This document shows, in pieces, positions 12,742 through 23,936 of a stretch of 64,000 bases of DNA. How positions within the stretch are numbered: position 1 is the stretch's first letter; each line of letters starts with the position of its first letter. A model generated the notes under the pieces. That model did not search any database. It worked only from the letters and a program-made list of their open reading frames with translations, and was not told the DNA's origin. This DNA comes from Megascapheus bottae. Its lineage: Eukaryota; Chordata; Mammalia; Rodentia; Geomyidae. The DNA is taken from the NCBI GenBank assembly GCA_024803745.1, contig JANJXV010000004.1, forward strand, positions 51,097,858 through 51,161,857, in the 5' to 3' direction. The position numbers and the translations under genes are program-made.

Positions 12742-14383
12742 ATTTTAAAAGAAGCGAACCTGTCTGTCGTAGGTTGGGTAGATCTCTGACTCTGTCTTAC
12801 TTGTCATGGGGAACTTCTTCAGATCAAGCTGAAGATCCTGTCTTAGGTCTGCCAGATCAACATTCCTGGACCAACAAAGGTCATCAGCAAACCTTTTAAG
12901 TTGCTCAAGGAGGGAACATAGTGCTGGAACTGTTCAAACAACTCCTTGGCGCTCTATGTTATTTCAATGTCAAGTGATGGTGTCTGTTCAAGTCCAATAA
13001 CTTGTCTATGAAGCTGAAACAAATCTAAAGACAAGTTTGTATGATGCAAAATTCCATTTCTCTGGGGATCTGAAAGTCCTAACTCCTCATATGCTGTCTC
13101 CACCTAGGAATGATGAATCCAGTAGCTCTTTACTGGAAACCAGGTGATGAACATGTCCCAAAATCAGCTTGTAAACCCTGTAAAGACTGGATTGAATCAT
13201 GGTTAGCACTATCAGCTAGCTCAGTTTCCAAGTTTTCCTTAAGATGACCCCTGGGATTGCCTCTGGATATCAGAGATAACACATGGCCTAGGGTGTCAAC
13301 AATTACTGTCAGACCTGGGCAGACAGCATTCTTTGCTTTGGAGGGGCATACAGTGTGCCCTTCAAGTTCTTCATCCAAGAAAACCCTCACAACTGGGAAG
13401 CATGCATCAAATTTAACAATCCTTCAGTTGGGCACAAAGAATAGTTCCACATCAGTGTACCAATCCTGACCCTGTTTGATTATGACTAACTCAAATGTAT
13501 ACTAATTTTGCTTATAAGCTCCATCCTTAAGACATGCTCATACCATCTACTACATACAGGAACTCTTTAGGATTTGTCTTCCTCCCTTTTTAGAACATTT
13601 AAGACAATTCTTTTCAGATCCTTTCTTATCCATAAACTATTCTTTTTTCTCAATTCCCTTCCCAAGATTTTCTTTACTAACTCTTCTCTTTCTTTTTCTT
13701 TATTTGACTGTAGCCTTCATCTATATTTAGTACCTCTCCCCTCCAGGCTGTTCAGCACTGGATGGAAAATTCCCTTGACCCAGCCAGAAGCACCATGATG
13801 GCTTCAAAAAGGTAGGGGACTTTGAAATTAGCACAGATAGAATGCCCCACAACCAAGGGTTTAGTTCCAGTCCTCTCAGGAAGCAACTGTGGGGTGGTGG
13901 AATCAGGCAGGACAGAATGTGTAGCAGCAGCCTTATCTCTCAGCAGCTTCAAAGGAATGTCACACCTCCTTCTGGGTTACCTGCAAATTTCAGCACAGAC
14001 TGGTTAAAGAAGCTTAACCTAAGGCCTGACTTTGATGGATTCTCCCAATGATTTCCTGGTTGCTTTACCTGAGCACACTTGTTTTTGCAGGCTGGCACCC
14101 CACTGGTTTTTAAGACAGCATAGAATTGAGTATAAGGTTGTGAGAAATGGCTACAGGTTCAAGTCTTTTATATCTGTCTAGAAATTCCTAGCCTTATTTA
14201 AAGGAAATCTGGTTACTAAAAGTTGTCACCCTGGTATTACTTTGGAATCTCAACCCTATACTGTCCTAAAAAGCAACAGGTTGCCAGCCTGCTGGTATGA
14301 TTTTTAGGTGCCATTTCTTTGTCAATATTTCATTTATGTTGGTTTTCAATGTGTAGAACAACTTTGAGAATTTTCTATAATGC

Positions 14384-15417
14384 TAGTTTGGTTGCAACTT
14401 TTCCTTGGAATGGAAGATTTTTATTGTTCCCTCAGTTATGAATTAGAGCTTAGCTGGGTACAGTATTCTTGGTTGGTAGTTATTTGTCTTAAGGTCATGA
14501 CATATATCCTTCCAATCTCTTCTTGCTTGCATGGTGTCTGCTGAGAAATCTGGTGTTATTCTGACTGGTTTGCCTTTGTAGGTGATTTTTCTCTTCTCCC
14601 TGGCTGCTTTTGGGATCCTTTCTTTGGTCTCTATTGATCCTGTATGGATTATAATGTGGCTGTGGGATATCCTTTTCTGGTCAGGTCTGTTTGGGGTTTT
14701 AAAAACTTCTTGTATCTGGATGGGCCTGCCCTTCTGGATATTTGGGAAGTTCTCTGAGATGATTGCCTGAAGTATATTACCAATACCATTGACCTCTTTC
14801 TCCAGGCCTTCTTCAATACCAATTAGCCTTAAATTAGGTTTCTTAATTGTATCCTGGACCTCCTGAAGCATTCTCTCATATTTCCTAGATTTGGTTTGAC
14901 TCATTTTCTGTTCTTTCTCTATAACAACTAGGTTATCTCAACCCCAGAAATTCTTTCTTCTGCATTGTCTAACCTGCTATCAATACTTTCTACTTTATTC
15001 TTCATCTCCCTTGCTTCTAATTGCTCATTTTTGATGCCTTACAATTCTTGTTTTACATCGTGTATGGACTTGATTTCCATTTGAGTGGTTGGCTCACCAG
15101 CTTTACTCTCATTGGACTTTTGTGGGAGTTTGGGCAGCTTTTTCTTTGTGGATTCCATGAATTCATTGATTTTTTTTCTTTGTAAATCCTTTATTAGGGG
15201 TTCCTTTATGGCTTACTCACATTCATGTTTCACCTTCTTTATGGTTTCATCTCATTTAGATATGGGTTCCTCACCTATCTCTTTCTGTATGTTTTCAAAC
15301 TTTTCATTAATAATGTTATTAATTACACTTGTATAGCATTTAGAGGACTCTCCTCTAGTTTTGCCATTGACTGCTCCATTGCCTGTTTATATTGGGTGGG
15401 AGATGCTATTCCTTGAT
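14384..15417 (-). pseudogene. L1 copy 1 ORF1 (RNA-binding chaperone), inactivated
   Basis: ORF1p is the L1 RNA-packaging protein, with a coiled coil, an RRM and a C-terminal domain. The frame at 14443-14904 keeps the RRM start (NLRLIGIEEG) and downstream basic C-terminal sequence (ITPDFSADTMQARRDW). The upstream coiled-coil part, about 14910-15417, is present but crossed by stops. The codon corresponding to the copy 2 start ATG is no longer ATG. Exact ends are estimated by comparison with copy 2. Confidence 0.85.
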
Positions 15418-15419
15418 TT

Positions 15420-17145
15420 GTCTTTTTTCTTGAGATTTTTGTTCTGCCCATTTGAAAATGGGAGCAAGATTAATACTAAACAAGATTACAATTTTTGAGA
15501 TATAAGAAATCTAGAGCTCTTTAGCTGGCAAGACAAAAGATGTTCACAATTTTAGATTGGTATTATCACTCTCTCTGGTTTATTTTTCTGTGCACTTACA
15601 GACAAATCTACCACCACCAATCACTGTTTTATGACCAAAAAAAAATCCACAATCCAATCTCTATTGTATTTAAGTCCCTCTGGACCTACAGTGTAATTGA
15701 ACACCTAGATATACAGTATTGCTCAACAACCATCAACTGTATATCCATGGATTATAAAAGTTGAAGGCTGGACAGAGGACCAGAGATAGAAAAGTAGGGT
15801 GAAAAACAAGAGAGGAGAAAAGAAAAGAGTAATGTAGGAGTATAATAAGATTATTATAGTAATGAAGAAAAGGGATAGCTTAATTATATTTGACCTAAGG
15901 TGATATAAAGGTAAAAGAGTTGAATAAAAAATTTAGAAAAAAATAAGATAAAACTTATGATAATAAGAAGAGTAATAAGAAGAATATATAAAGAAAAGAG
16001 GAAGGTATATATAGGAGAGTTAAATAATAAAAAAATTAAAAAGTAAAAATGAACAACAAAAGAAAAACAAGAAAAAAGGTGGGGGGAGTTCTTAGACTAG
16101 AAATACTAGGGTTAACAACCCACAGATTAAAAAACAGGTGACTGTATTATTAAAAATATCATTTGTATCCAGTCTGTACCCAATGTGGTCACTATGTTTC
16201 TAAGAACGATCACATTGATAGAAGGAAAGCAGAAATAAAAAAGGAAAGTATCATAACGGAAAAAAAAGGTGGAGGTAAAATAGCAAAAAAAAAATAAGAA
16301 CACATAAAAATGCAAATGAAAAAAGTAAAAACAAAACAGGGGCAATCTTCAGTTTGTTTGTTTTTTTTTCTGGGGGGGGAAGGATAGGAAACTTGTGTCT
16401 CCAATAAATTTGGGATCCAAAGTCTTTTTCGCTTGCGATTTGGCTTTGTGGTTTTTCTGATTAGTTTGCTTGATTGGGCAGGAAAAAAAAAATCCGGTGA
16501 ACCTGGGAGTGGCATCTTTACCAGGAGTGCAGCCCCACTCAGTGGAAGGAACTTCTGTTAGTGCCAGGGGCAGATGTCCTCCTAAGCTGCCTCTGGGAAA
16601 TCCTTTGCCCTTTTGAATGATGGTGTTGCCATCACCACTTCTCAGGCTCCAGTTCTTTTGGCCGGGTCTTTGCCAGCAGTCTAGATGGCGCTGCTGTTTG
16701 CTGGTGTGGGAGGGGATTCCTTCCCAATGCAGTTCCTTGAGCAGAAGTGGAAACTTCTCCATGGAGGTACTCACAAATTGCTGGATTTTCTGGTTCCGTG
16801 AAGCTGGTAGGTCAGCACCATGGCTGGTGATGGCTCTAGGCTTGCACAGGCTCTGTTTGACTCTGTCTGGAGCTGTCAGCCCTGTGCTGCTAAGAAGTGC
16901 TGTCTATTCAGGTGCCAGAGGGAGGCTTTGTTTCTACAGAGGCTCTGAGCAGCTGGCACCACTCCATGCTGTCTTCTTGCACTGATTTTCTGCCTTTTTC
17001 TGTGATGCTAAAGCTTACTTAGGATGGATCTTTGGGTATAAACTTTCCCCTACGATGCTAGATCTGGTATCTTGGCGAGAGCTCAGAAAAACTCACACTG
17101 AACCGTTGCCACCTTCTGCCGATCTCCTCGTGAATTTTTTTTTTC
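15420..17145 (-). promoter_or_regulatory. L1 copy 1 5'UTR / promoter region
   Basis: About 1.7 kb from the L1 5' end to ORF1. It contains a block at 15770-16350 that is strongly A/G-rich on the plus strand, and a more GC-rich distal part (16500-17130). Near the 5' end the minus strand reads GGCAGAAGGTGGCA, from 17120 to 17107. This resembles the YY1-site position known at other L1 5' ends. Confidence 0.75.
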
Positions 17146-17159
17146 TAGAAGCATTTTCT

Positions 17160-17390
17160 AATAAACTTTGTACTCTGTTAGGAAGGAGAATTGAATATAT
17201 CAGAAAATGAGGAAGAAAGCAAACAAAAAATGATGATCTAAAAGATGAATAAAGAATTAAAAATACTTTTAATATTCCTAAATCACTTTTATTTTATATT
17301 TTAATCATTTTTATTCTTGAGTTTGAAACTATGCTACATAGATGAAAAAATGTCACTGTTGGAAAAGACACAAATTTCATGATGTTCTGG
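17160..17390. other. unassigned AT-rich sequence
   Basis: Flank of L1 copy 1. Nothing recognised. Confidence 0.5.
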
Positions 17391-17391
17391 T

Positions 17392-17612
17392 CCTACAGTT
17401 TAAACTCAAGGCCTGGGAGTAGTCCAGGTACTTTATTGATCAAGGCTAAATTTCTACCACTTGACCCACAGCTCCACTCCTGACTTTCTTAGTGCTTAAT
17501 TGGAAATAAGTCTCATGAACTTACCTGTGCAGTCTGGTTTTGAACAGCAAACCTCTATCTCTCCCTCCTAAGTAGCAAAGATTACATGCCACCAGTACCC
17601 AGCACAACTTCT
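17392..17612 (-). mobile_element. B1/7SL-ID fused SINE, old
   Basis: On the minus strand a 7SL-like half ('gcctggtactggtggcatg', then 'acttaggagg') comes first, followed by an ID-like half ('gggtcaagtggtagaaatt'). Diverged. Confidence 0.7.
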
Positions 17613-17735
17613 AATTTAAATGAAAATAAAGCATTTATATTTAAGAATTTATAAATTAAAATTTATGAATTGGAAAATGCTGTATGGTATTAATAAATTT
17701 TAATGTGTTATTTAGGTTGCAAAATGTAATTTTCT

Positions 17736-17969
17736 TCTTTTTTTTTGGTGGGTCATGGGGCTTGAACTTGGCTGGTGTGCTGTCCCTGAGCTCTTCAGCT
17801 CAAGGCTACCACCCTCCTCTTGAGCCAACCCCCACTTCCCATTTTCTAGAGGTTGATTGAAGATCAAAGTCTCAGGCTCTTTTGTACCGGGATGATTTTG
17901 AACCTTAATCCTCAGATTTCAGCCTCTTGAGTAGTTAAGATTACAGGCGTTAGCCACTGAGCCCGACTG
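17736..17969 (-). mobile_element. B1/7SL-ID fused SINE
   Basis: Well-preserved minus-strand copy. It holds the 7SL-like start with 'gctaacgcctgtaatc', 'tactcaagaggctgaa', the spacer, then 'tggctcaagaggagggtgg' and 'gctgaagagctcaggga'. The T-run at its left end is the tail complement. Confidence 0.85.
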
Positions 17970-20100
17970 AATAAAAATATAGAACTCTATTCGTAATTTG
18001 TTTCCTTACCCAGGTGATTGCTTTTTGTGATTTAGCTGAAGTTTAAACCACTTTCACATTTCTTCAAAAATACAATTTAGAATTCAAGTAACATTTGAAC
18101 ATAGCAATTGTTTTGAAAACTTATAATTCTGTTTAGTTTTGATTCAGCATGATTTCTTTATTTCTGAAAAGTGGTGGTTTATTTCTGAAGCTTTAAACTC
18201 CATAAATGTAAACTTACAGCTACTAAGATAAACTATTTGTATTGTTTATGTTCCTATAATAATATTTGAGGACAATATTGCTGTGTATAGGCCTTTTTCC
18301 ACTGACTTTCTGAAAAACGATCACTATGTTTATAATGTAATTTAAAAGAATATAGTAGATCACATTTTTCTGACATGAAGGATTATTTTCTACTCAGACA
18401 ACATCGGTGTCATTATTTAATTTTTGCAAGTTTCCATGTAAATAGTGTATGTCAGATTTACAGTGTCATTAATGTCCTATGCTTGAGTACTTGATATTGT
18501 AAGATTCTCCACTATTCTTTCACTATCTAAGAAAATTCTATCATAAACTCTTATGTTCTGCATAAGTGACATTCTCTGCTATAATAAAGATCAATACACT
18601 ATTAAACATTCAAAATCACATGACTAGTTGATTTTGTCTTGATAGAGACATCTTCCTTGAGCTTTAACAATCTCGGTACACATAGAAATTCTGTGGTACT
18701 TTCAATGGCTCATATCCTTACCTTTGCAAGTGTCATTATTATACATCAATCAATCCCACTAAAGTTAGAAAACTTCATTTCACTACAGACATTGACATTG
18801 TATTGTTCAATGTGTGTTCTGCTTGTCAGCACTTTAACTAGTGGACAGGCAGTTGAATCTAAAAATATCTTTTTTCTTAATGGGCATATTCTTTTGCCTG
18901 TTAAATCATCTGCTCATGTGGTTCATGATATTCATGAGGGTAAAGAGCCAAATCAAGAAAATAAGGCTTGTTGAGCTTGGCTGAAGCATGGCATTGACTT
19001 TTGAGATGGATTTCTGTGCCACTGAAAATGCCTTATTCTGTTATATTTATGCTGTGCATACAAAAACAGAAACAAGCTGTGTTCAGATTTTGCTAAATTA
19101 CACTAATTATGAAAGCAAATCATATTTTTTCTGTTAATAATTTGTATAAAATTAAAGGAAAATTATTTTATTACAGTAAATAAGTGGATATTAAGTCAGA
19201 GAAGGAAATTTTTCAAAAGTTCTACCATCCAAATAAGTAACATGGCATAAAAATTAGTAATTATTTAGATTTCTGTTATTTCATAAAGTCACATTTGTGT
19301 GTAATACACACACACACATTTACATACACAGAGAAGATATTCCATCAGAGTTTCTCAGTATAATTCAGATTCAGCACAACAAGAATTCCATGTCTATGTT
19401 CTCTTTTACATTAATTTTAGAGTGTTTTATGTATGTTTTAGTTTGTTAGCACTTCAGATATGAGCCATCAGCACCCACCTTAGGAAAATTCTTTTTTAAA
19501 AAATCTATAGAAATAAAGGGACAACGAAGCAATTTGCACAATAGGGGATAAAGCATATCATTTGAGTGAAACAATTATAAAGAGAAACTGGAATTAAATG
19601 ATATTGTAATGGACAAAAGCTTAAGTTGCTATTAAATAAAATGGCTGTTATAAATTGAACAGTAGGTATTAAATGACATAGTAATGAACAAGATATTTTC
19701 CTCATTTTGGGGGACATTCAATACTAGAGTTTGAACTAAGAGCATCATCCTTGCAAGTCATCGACTTGAAAACATGATTCATAGCCCCAGTTCTCAAAGT
19801 ATAACATTTTAAAGAAAAACAATGTAGTTTGTAGTACATTGCCAGTGAAAGGGAGTATTAGTAATATGACTAATGATAGAACTCCAAGATATGGAAACAA
19901 GAGACTTTTATGTGTGGTTGTTTTTTTTTTAATGTACTATGTGTAGTTATATCTGAATAGATGGAGAGTTGATGCTTACTATTATTTTTTCTCTATGTGG
20001 CAGTTAATCCTATGATTTTATTTCCAAAGCAAACAGAATCTAAGTATACCCTCTAATTAAAAATATAGTTAGAAAATAGTATTTCCTTATTTTGTTTGGT
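17970..20100. other. unassigned AT-rich intergenic sequence
   Basis: The 111-codon frame at 18639-18974 and the 70-codon minus frame at 19505-19717 have no recognisable domain. A short (AC)n lies at 19308-19318. A possible very old ID-type SINE remnant lies around 19708-19795 on the minus strand, but I cannot confirm it. Confidence 0.5.
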
Positions 20101-20111
20101 ATGTTTGATTG

Positions 20112-20205
20112 TAACAGCCTGGGGCTTGAACTCAAGGTCTGGGCACTGTGAGCTGTTGTGCTCAAGGATAACAAACACTTTACCCCTTGCCGTAGCTCCT
20201 CTTCT
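20112..20205 (-). mobile_element. ID-like SINE fragment
   Basis: 'gggcttgaactcaaggtctg' is the complement of the ID-half B-box region. Only about 95 bp remain. Confidence 0.55.
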
Positions 20206-20231
20206 GAATTGGCCCTAAGTACTGCACAGAG

Positions 20232-20465
20232 TTCACCTCCGGTGGCTTACTCAAGTTATTCTAGCTACTCAGTAGATTGAGATAAGAGTTGTGGTTTGAG
20301 GCCAACTCCAGAAGAGAAGTCCATGAGAATCTTATATGCATTTAAATGCCAGAAAATCAGAAATGGAGCTGTGGCTTGAGGGTGATAGCATTCTAGACAT
20401 AAGCAGAAAAACTTAGAGACAGAGCCTAGGCCCTGATGTCACGCTCCACAATCCCAAGCTCAACA
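20232..20465 (+). mobile_element. B1/7SL-ID fused SINE, diverged
   Basis: A 7SL-like half ('ctccggtggcttactcaag', 'gctactcagtagattgag') is followed by an ID half ('ggagctgtggcttgag', 'gacagagcctaggccc'). Confidence 0.75.
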
Positions 20466-20514
20466 GCAAAAGTTTCACAGGCTTGTCTGCCAGAACTGGC
20501 TTTATACCACAAAT

Positions 20515-20592
20515 CCTCAACATCAGAAAAACCTTAAGGGGAAAAGAATAAATAAGAAATAGCTTCACATAGTATATTAAGAACAACAATCA
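20515..20592 (-). mobile_element. older L1 3' end, left part of the chimera's target
   Basis: This antisense L1 3' sequence ('aagaaatagcttcacatag', matching 45905-45925) is cut by the U6-L1 insertion and resumes after 22853. Confidence 0.65.
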
Positions 20593-20593
20593 T

Positions 20594-20698
20594 GTACTCC
20601 CTTCGGCAGCACATACTAAAATTGGAATGATACAGAGAAGATTACCATGGCCCCTACTCAAGGATGATACCCAAATTTGTGAAGTGGTCCATATTTTT
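20594..20698 (+). pseudogene. RNU6: U6 snRNA pseudogene
   Basis: Recognisable end to end as spliceosomal U6: the 5' stem 'cttcggcagcacat', the ACAGAGA box as 'tacagagaag', the AGC-loop region as 'attaccatggcccc', and a T-run end. It is 105 nt against about 107 for U6, because one TA of 'acatatacta' is lost, and it carries several substitutions. The catalytic-triad AGC reads ACC. U6 genes depend on upstream PSE/TATA promoters. None is visible in the flanking old L1, so this copy is presumably silent. Confidence 0.93.
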
Positions 20699-20763
20699 CT
20701 TTTAAAGTAAAACTGAGGAAATGGAAAAACCTCTCATGCTCCTGGATAGGAAGAATTAACATC

Positions 20764-22222
20764 ATGAAAATAGCAATCTTGCCAAGGGCTATCTACAAAT
20801 TCAATGCAATACCCATCAATATCCCAATGTCATTCTTTAAAGAAATAGAAGAAGCAATCCAAAATTTCACATGGAATAGTAAAAGACCTCATAGAGCAAA
20901 AAAATTCTTAGCCAAAAGAAAAGTGCTGGAGGAATATCAATACCAAACTTTATTACAGAGCTATAGAAACCAAAACAGTATATTACTGCCACAAGAATAG
21001 GCCTGAGGACCAATGGAATAGAACTTAAGACCAGAAATCAACCCTCAGACCTATGGCCACCTAATCTATGAAAAGGGGGCTAAAAAAATAGAATGGAAGA
21101 AAGGCAGTCTCTTCAACAAGTGGTGCTGGCAGAACTGATTAAGCACCTTCAGAAAACTAAAGTTGAATCCTTCTATGTCACTCTACACCAGGATTAACTC
21201 CAAATGGATCAAAGACCTGGAGGTAAAAGTACATACACTGAAAACTTACTAGAAGGAATAGGAGATACACTAGGTCTCCCTGGCTGAGGTTGAAACATTC
21301 TTAATGAAACATAGAAACACAACAAAGCAAAGAAAGTTTGGATAAGTGGGGTACATTAAACTGTGGAGTTTTATTATAGCAAAGGACATAGCTAGCAAGA
21401 CAAATAAAAAGCCCCCAAAGTGGGAGAAGATCTTCACTAACCACACACCAGACAAAGGCCTTATATCTAGAATATATCAACAGCTCAAAAAATTGAATCA
21501 CTCCCAAACTAATCTGCAAAGAAACAACCATGCCATTAAAAGATGGGCCAAAGACTTAAAGAGAGTCTTCTCTAAAGAAGAAATTAGAATGGCTGGTGGG
21601 AGGGAAATGCGGACAAAAACATAAGGGATATCAATGTGTGAGAAGTAATGCACTTTCTGTCTGTCAAAGATAACTGTAACCCCTCGATAAATTAAAAGAG
21701 AAAAATATTTTAAAATAAATTAGAACACATTTTCAATGAAAAAAAGAAAGAATGGCCGATAGACACACGAAGAAATGCTCAGCATCTCTGGCCATATAAG
21801 AAATGCAAATTAAAGCAACTCTGAGATTCCCCCTCACTCCAGTTAGAATGGACATTATCATGAAATCTAAAAACAACAGATGCTGGCAGGGATATGGCCA
21901 GGAGGGATCCCTACTACACTGTTGGTGGGAGTGTAAACTCTTTCAACCACTATGGAAAGCAGTATGGCAGTTTCCCTATGACCCAGCAATTCCACTGCTA
22001 GGCATTTATCCATTGGTCCAGAAAGAAGAACATACTAAATCCACTAGCACAGCGATGTTCATTGCAGCACTATTTGCAATAGTGAAGATATGGAACCAAA
22101 CCAGATGCTCCTCAGTTGATGATTGGATCAACAATATGTTGATCCAATACACAATGGAATTCTATGTTGCCATTAGAAAGAACGACATTGCTTCATTTGT
22201 AAGGAAATGGAAAGACCTGTAA
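20764..22222 (+). pseudogene. L1 ORF2 3' part within the U6-L1 chimera
   Basis: Open pieces at 20764-21000, 21346-21624 and 21803-22222 hold the post-RT and C-terminal parts of ORF2p ([57 protein letters not shown]). Stops and the nested insertion break the frame. There is no endonuclease or RT catalytic motif, because the copy is 5'-truncated. Confidence 0.88.
21594..21748 (+). mobile_element. nested short L1 3' end
   Basis: A 155-bp stretch with 'ggacaaaaacataagggat', 'gaagtaatgcactttctg' and an A-rich end interrupts ORF2. AGAATGGC flanks it at 21586-21593 and 21749-21756, and the L1 frame continues on the far side. Confidence 0.75.
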
Positions 22223-22621
22223 AAAATAATATTAAATGAAGTAAGCCAGACTCAAATGAACATAGGCTCAATGGTTTCCCTGATTTGTCATAATTATTAT
22301 AAACCTTGGAGTCTCCTAGCAGAGGTTTACAATAGGTTAAAACCTAGAGATATAAATCCATATAGGATGAGGCTAATTGGAAAGACCTCTCATCTCTTTC
22401 ATTGTCCCTTGTTCATTTCATACTATTACAGTATCTTACCTTGTTATCTGATATAATGTATATATGTCAATTTGTTTATTTGAACTAGGATAGGGAAGGG
22501 GGAAACAAGAAGGGGGGGGAAGTAAATGGGAACAAAAACATGAAAAAGGGTAGCAAAGTTTGTGAAGTAATGCACCTTCTATCTGGTGAATATCATGTAA
22601 CCCTTTTATTAATTACAATAA

Positions 22622-22845
22622 AAAGATACAGAAAGGGAGCTGGGAGTTTGGCCTAGTGGTAGAGTGTTTGTGTAGCATGCACAAAGACCCGGTTCTATTC
22701 CTTGGTACCCCACATACATAGCAAAAAGCCGGAAGTGGTGCTGAGGCTCAAGTGGTAGAGTGCTAGCCTTGAGAAAGTCCAAGGGCAGTGCTCAAGCCCT
22801 GAGCTCAAGCCCAGGACTGGCAAAAAAAAAATAAAGATACAGAAA
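22622..22845 (+). mobile_element. dimeric ID/tRNA-like SINE with 13-bp TSD
   Basis: The SINE body is 22635-22831, flanked by perfect aaagatacagaaa at 22622-22634 and 22833-22845. The left monomer has an A-box-like TGGCCTAGTGG (22649-22659) and a B-box-like GGTTCTATTCC (22691-22701), the RNA polymerase III signals of tRNA-derived SINEs. It inserted at the tail of the U6-L1 chimera, so it is younger. Confidence 0.92.
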
Positions 22846-22852
22846 AAAACAG

Positions 22853-23110
22853 TCACAAATATAAACCTCTTGTTCCCATATCCTGTAGTTCATTATGTTT
22901 AGCCTCATAGTATATGGTCATGTGGACATAGCTTTTTCAGCTACTATGATCCTCTGTTAGGAGAATACTAAATATATACTGATTTTTATAAATGATGGAA
23001 ACCATGGAGCCTATATTTTCTTAGGTCTGGCTTACTTCAATCAATATGATTTTTTCCAAGTCTTTCTATTTCCTTACAAATAGAGCAATGCCATTCTTTT
23101 TACTGTACTT
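22853..23110 (-). mobile_element. older L1 3' end, right part of the chimera's target
   Basis: Continues the antisense L1 from 20592: 'taaacctcttgttcccatatcctg', then the end of ORF2 with 'tctttctatttccttacaaat'. Confidence 0.7.
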
Positions 23111-23129
23111 TGGTACTTGGCATATTGCA

Positions 23130-23325
23130 TATACATTTATTTGTATAATTGAAAATGGGAAGGTAAGGGAAAAACAAGATGCATGGGAGGGGGGAGGGGG
23201 AAGGAAAAATAGGAGAAAAACATAGGAAGGCATAACACTATTCAAGAACTAGTGTTCCCACTACCTGATGAATGTAACTGCAATCGCTCTGTTCATCATC
23301 CCAAAAATAAAATTATAAAAAAGAA
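23130..23325 (+). mobile_element. short L1 3' end
   Basis: G-rich 3'UTR block ('catgggaggggggaggggga'), 'aaaaacatagg', 'ctgatgaatgtaactgcaa' and an A-rich tail. Confidence 0.75.
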
Positions 23326-23936
23326 CATCGCAGTCTTCACATTTCAGTCTCCTGAGAGGTTGACATTCTAGGTTTGATCCTGCAGCACCTAACTATAGAG
23401 AGCATTTCTTTTCTTTCAACCTACATAAATAAAATGCTAATAATACCAACTTGTACAATAAATTACTTTTTCCATGTAGCTTCTATGTAACAAAGCTTTT
23501 GTGCTACAAAGAAAAACAAAATTGAACTTCACCTTGTGAACCAGATAGTGATATAGCTAATTGGCAGAGGTTAAACATTATTATGAGATTAGGACATGTG
23601 TTATTTCACTTTGCAATAATAACCTCTATTTAGTTCTCGCAAGGTAGTCACTTCATAGTGACTATAGCTGTAAAGGAGATGGCAAGAAGAGACAATAAAA
23701 ATATCAGAATATTTTTACTGTAGAGTAGAAAATTTAAGCATAGTGATAAAGTTTTTAAAGCCAAAAAGAGGTTTAAGGAAAATGAGGGTTTCAGTTGAGT
23801 AAAGTTTGATAATGAAGAAATGGGAAGAACTTTCATTTCTAGTCTTTTTTGGGGGGGTGGAGTAGGGTTGGGAAGTAGTAGAGGGTCACGTTCATGTAAT
23901 CATCAATTCTCTGCCTTAACCATCTCTCAGAATGCT
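23326..23936. other. unassigned AT-rich sequence
   Basis: Flank of L1 copy 2. No gene is supported. Confidence 0.5.

Larger units (their letters stand above)
12441..14293 (-). mobile_element. partial endogenous retrovirus inside L1 copy 1 (one LTR plus internal DNA)
   Basis: About 1.85 kb interrupts the L1 between ORF1 and ORF2, as comparison with copy 2 shows. On the minus strand it runs from internal sequence through a purine-rich tract (12728-12741) into a 278-bp LTR (12727 to 12450). Imperfect 8-bp repeats GGCATGAT (12433-12440) and GGTATGAT (14294-14301) flank it. No second LTR is visible at the right end. The internal region has several minus-strand frames with stops. One ends with a stop at 12745-12747, just before the purine tract. 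I cannot assign it to gag, pol or env. Confidence 0.8.
8140..17159 (-). mobile_element. full-length L1 (copy 1), antisense, with TSD and a nested ERV
   Basis: A complete L1 reads right to left: 5'UTR about 17145-15420, ORF1 remnant about 15417-14384, ORF2 remnant 12378-8468, then the 3'UTR with G-rich tract and poly(A) at 8154. A perfect 14-bp duplication, tagaagcattttct, lies at 8140-8153 and 17146-17159, so the insertion is intact end to end. Without the nested insert at 12441-14293 it is about 7.1 kb, a normal mammalian L1 length. Both ORFs carry stops and frameshifts, so it is not active. The L1 5' end is preceded by an extra A-rich patch (plus strand 17131-17145). Confidence 0.93.
20594..22620 (+). 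mobile_element. U6 snRNA-L1 chimeric retrocopy
   Basis: A near-full U6 copy (20594-20698) runs directly into a same-strand, 5'-truncated L1 (about 20699-22620). The L1 covers the late part of ORF2 and the 3'UTR, and ends in ATTACAATAAAA. Joined U6-L1 retrocopies are a known product of L1 reverse transcriptase switching templates. Possible TSD halves are AACAATCA (20585-20592) and AACAGTCA (22848-22855), 8 bp with one mismatch. The right copy lies after a later SINE. The L1 part also contains a second small L1 insertion (21594-21748). Confidence 0.85.

Noticed and set aside
12450..14293. Complete ERV provirus
   Set aside because: Only one LTR is visible and no gag, pol or env domain can be recognised.
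16349..16985. 141- and 122-codon frames on opposite strands
   Set aside because: They lie in the copy 1 5'UTR, with no similarity to L1 ORF1 or ORF2 and no evidence of a separate protein.
18639..18974. 111-codon plus-strand frame as a small gene
   Set aside because: The longest frame outside repeats, but with no recognisable motif, no clear signal peptide design and no supporting promoter or poly(A) context.
20594..20698. Functional U6 gene
   Set aside because: It has substitutions, including in the catalytic AGC, a 2-nt deletion, no upstream PSE/TATA, and is fused to L1.
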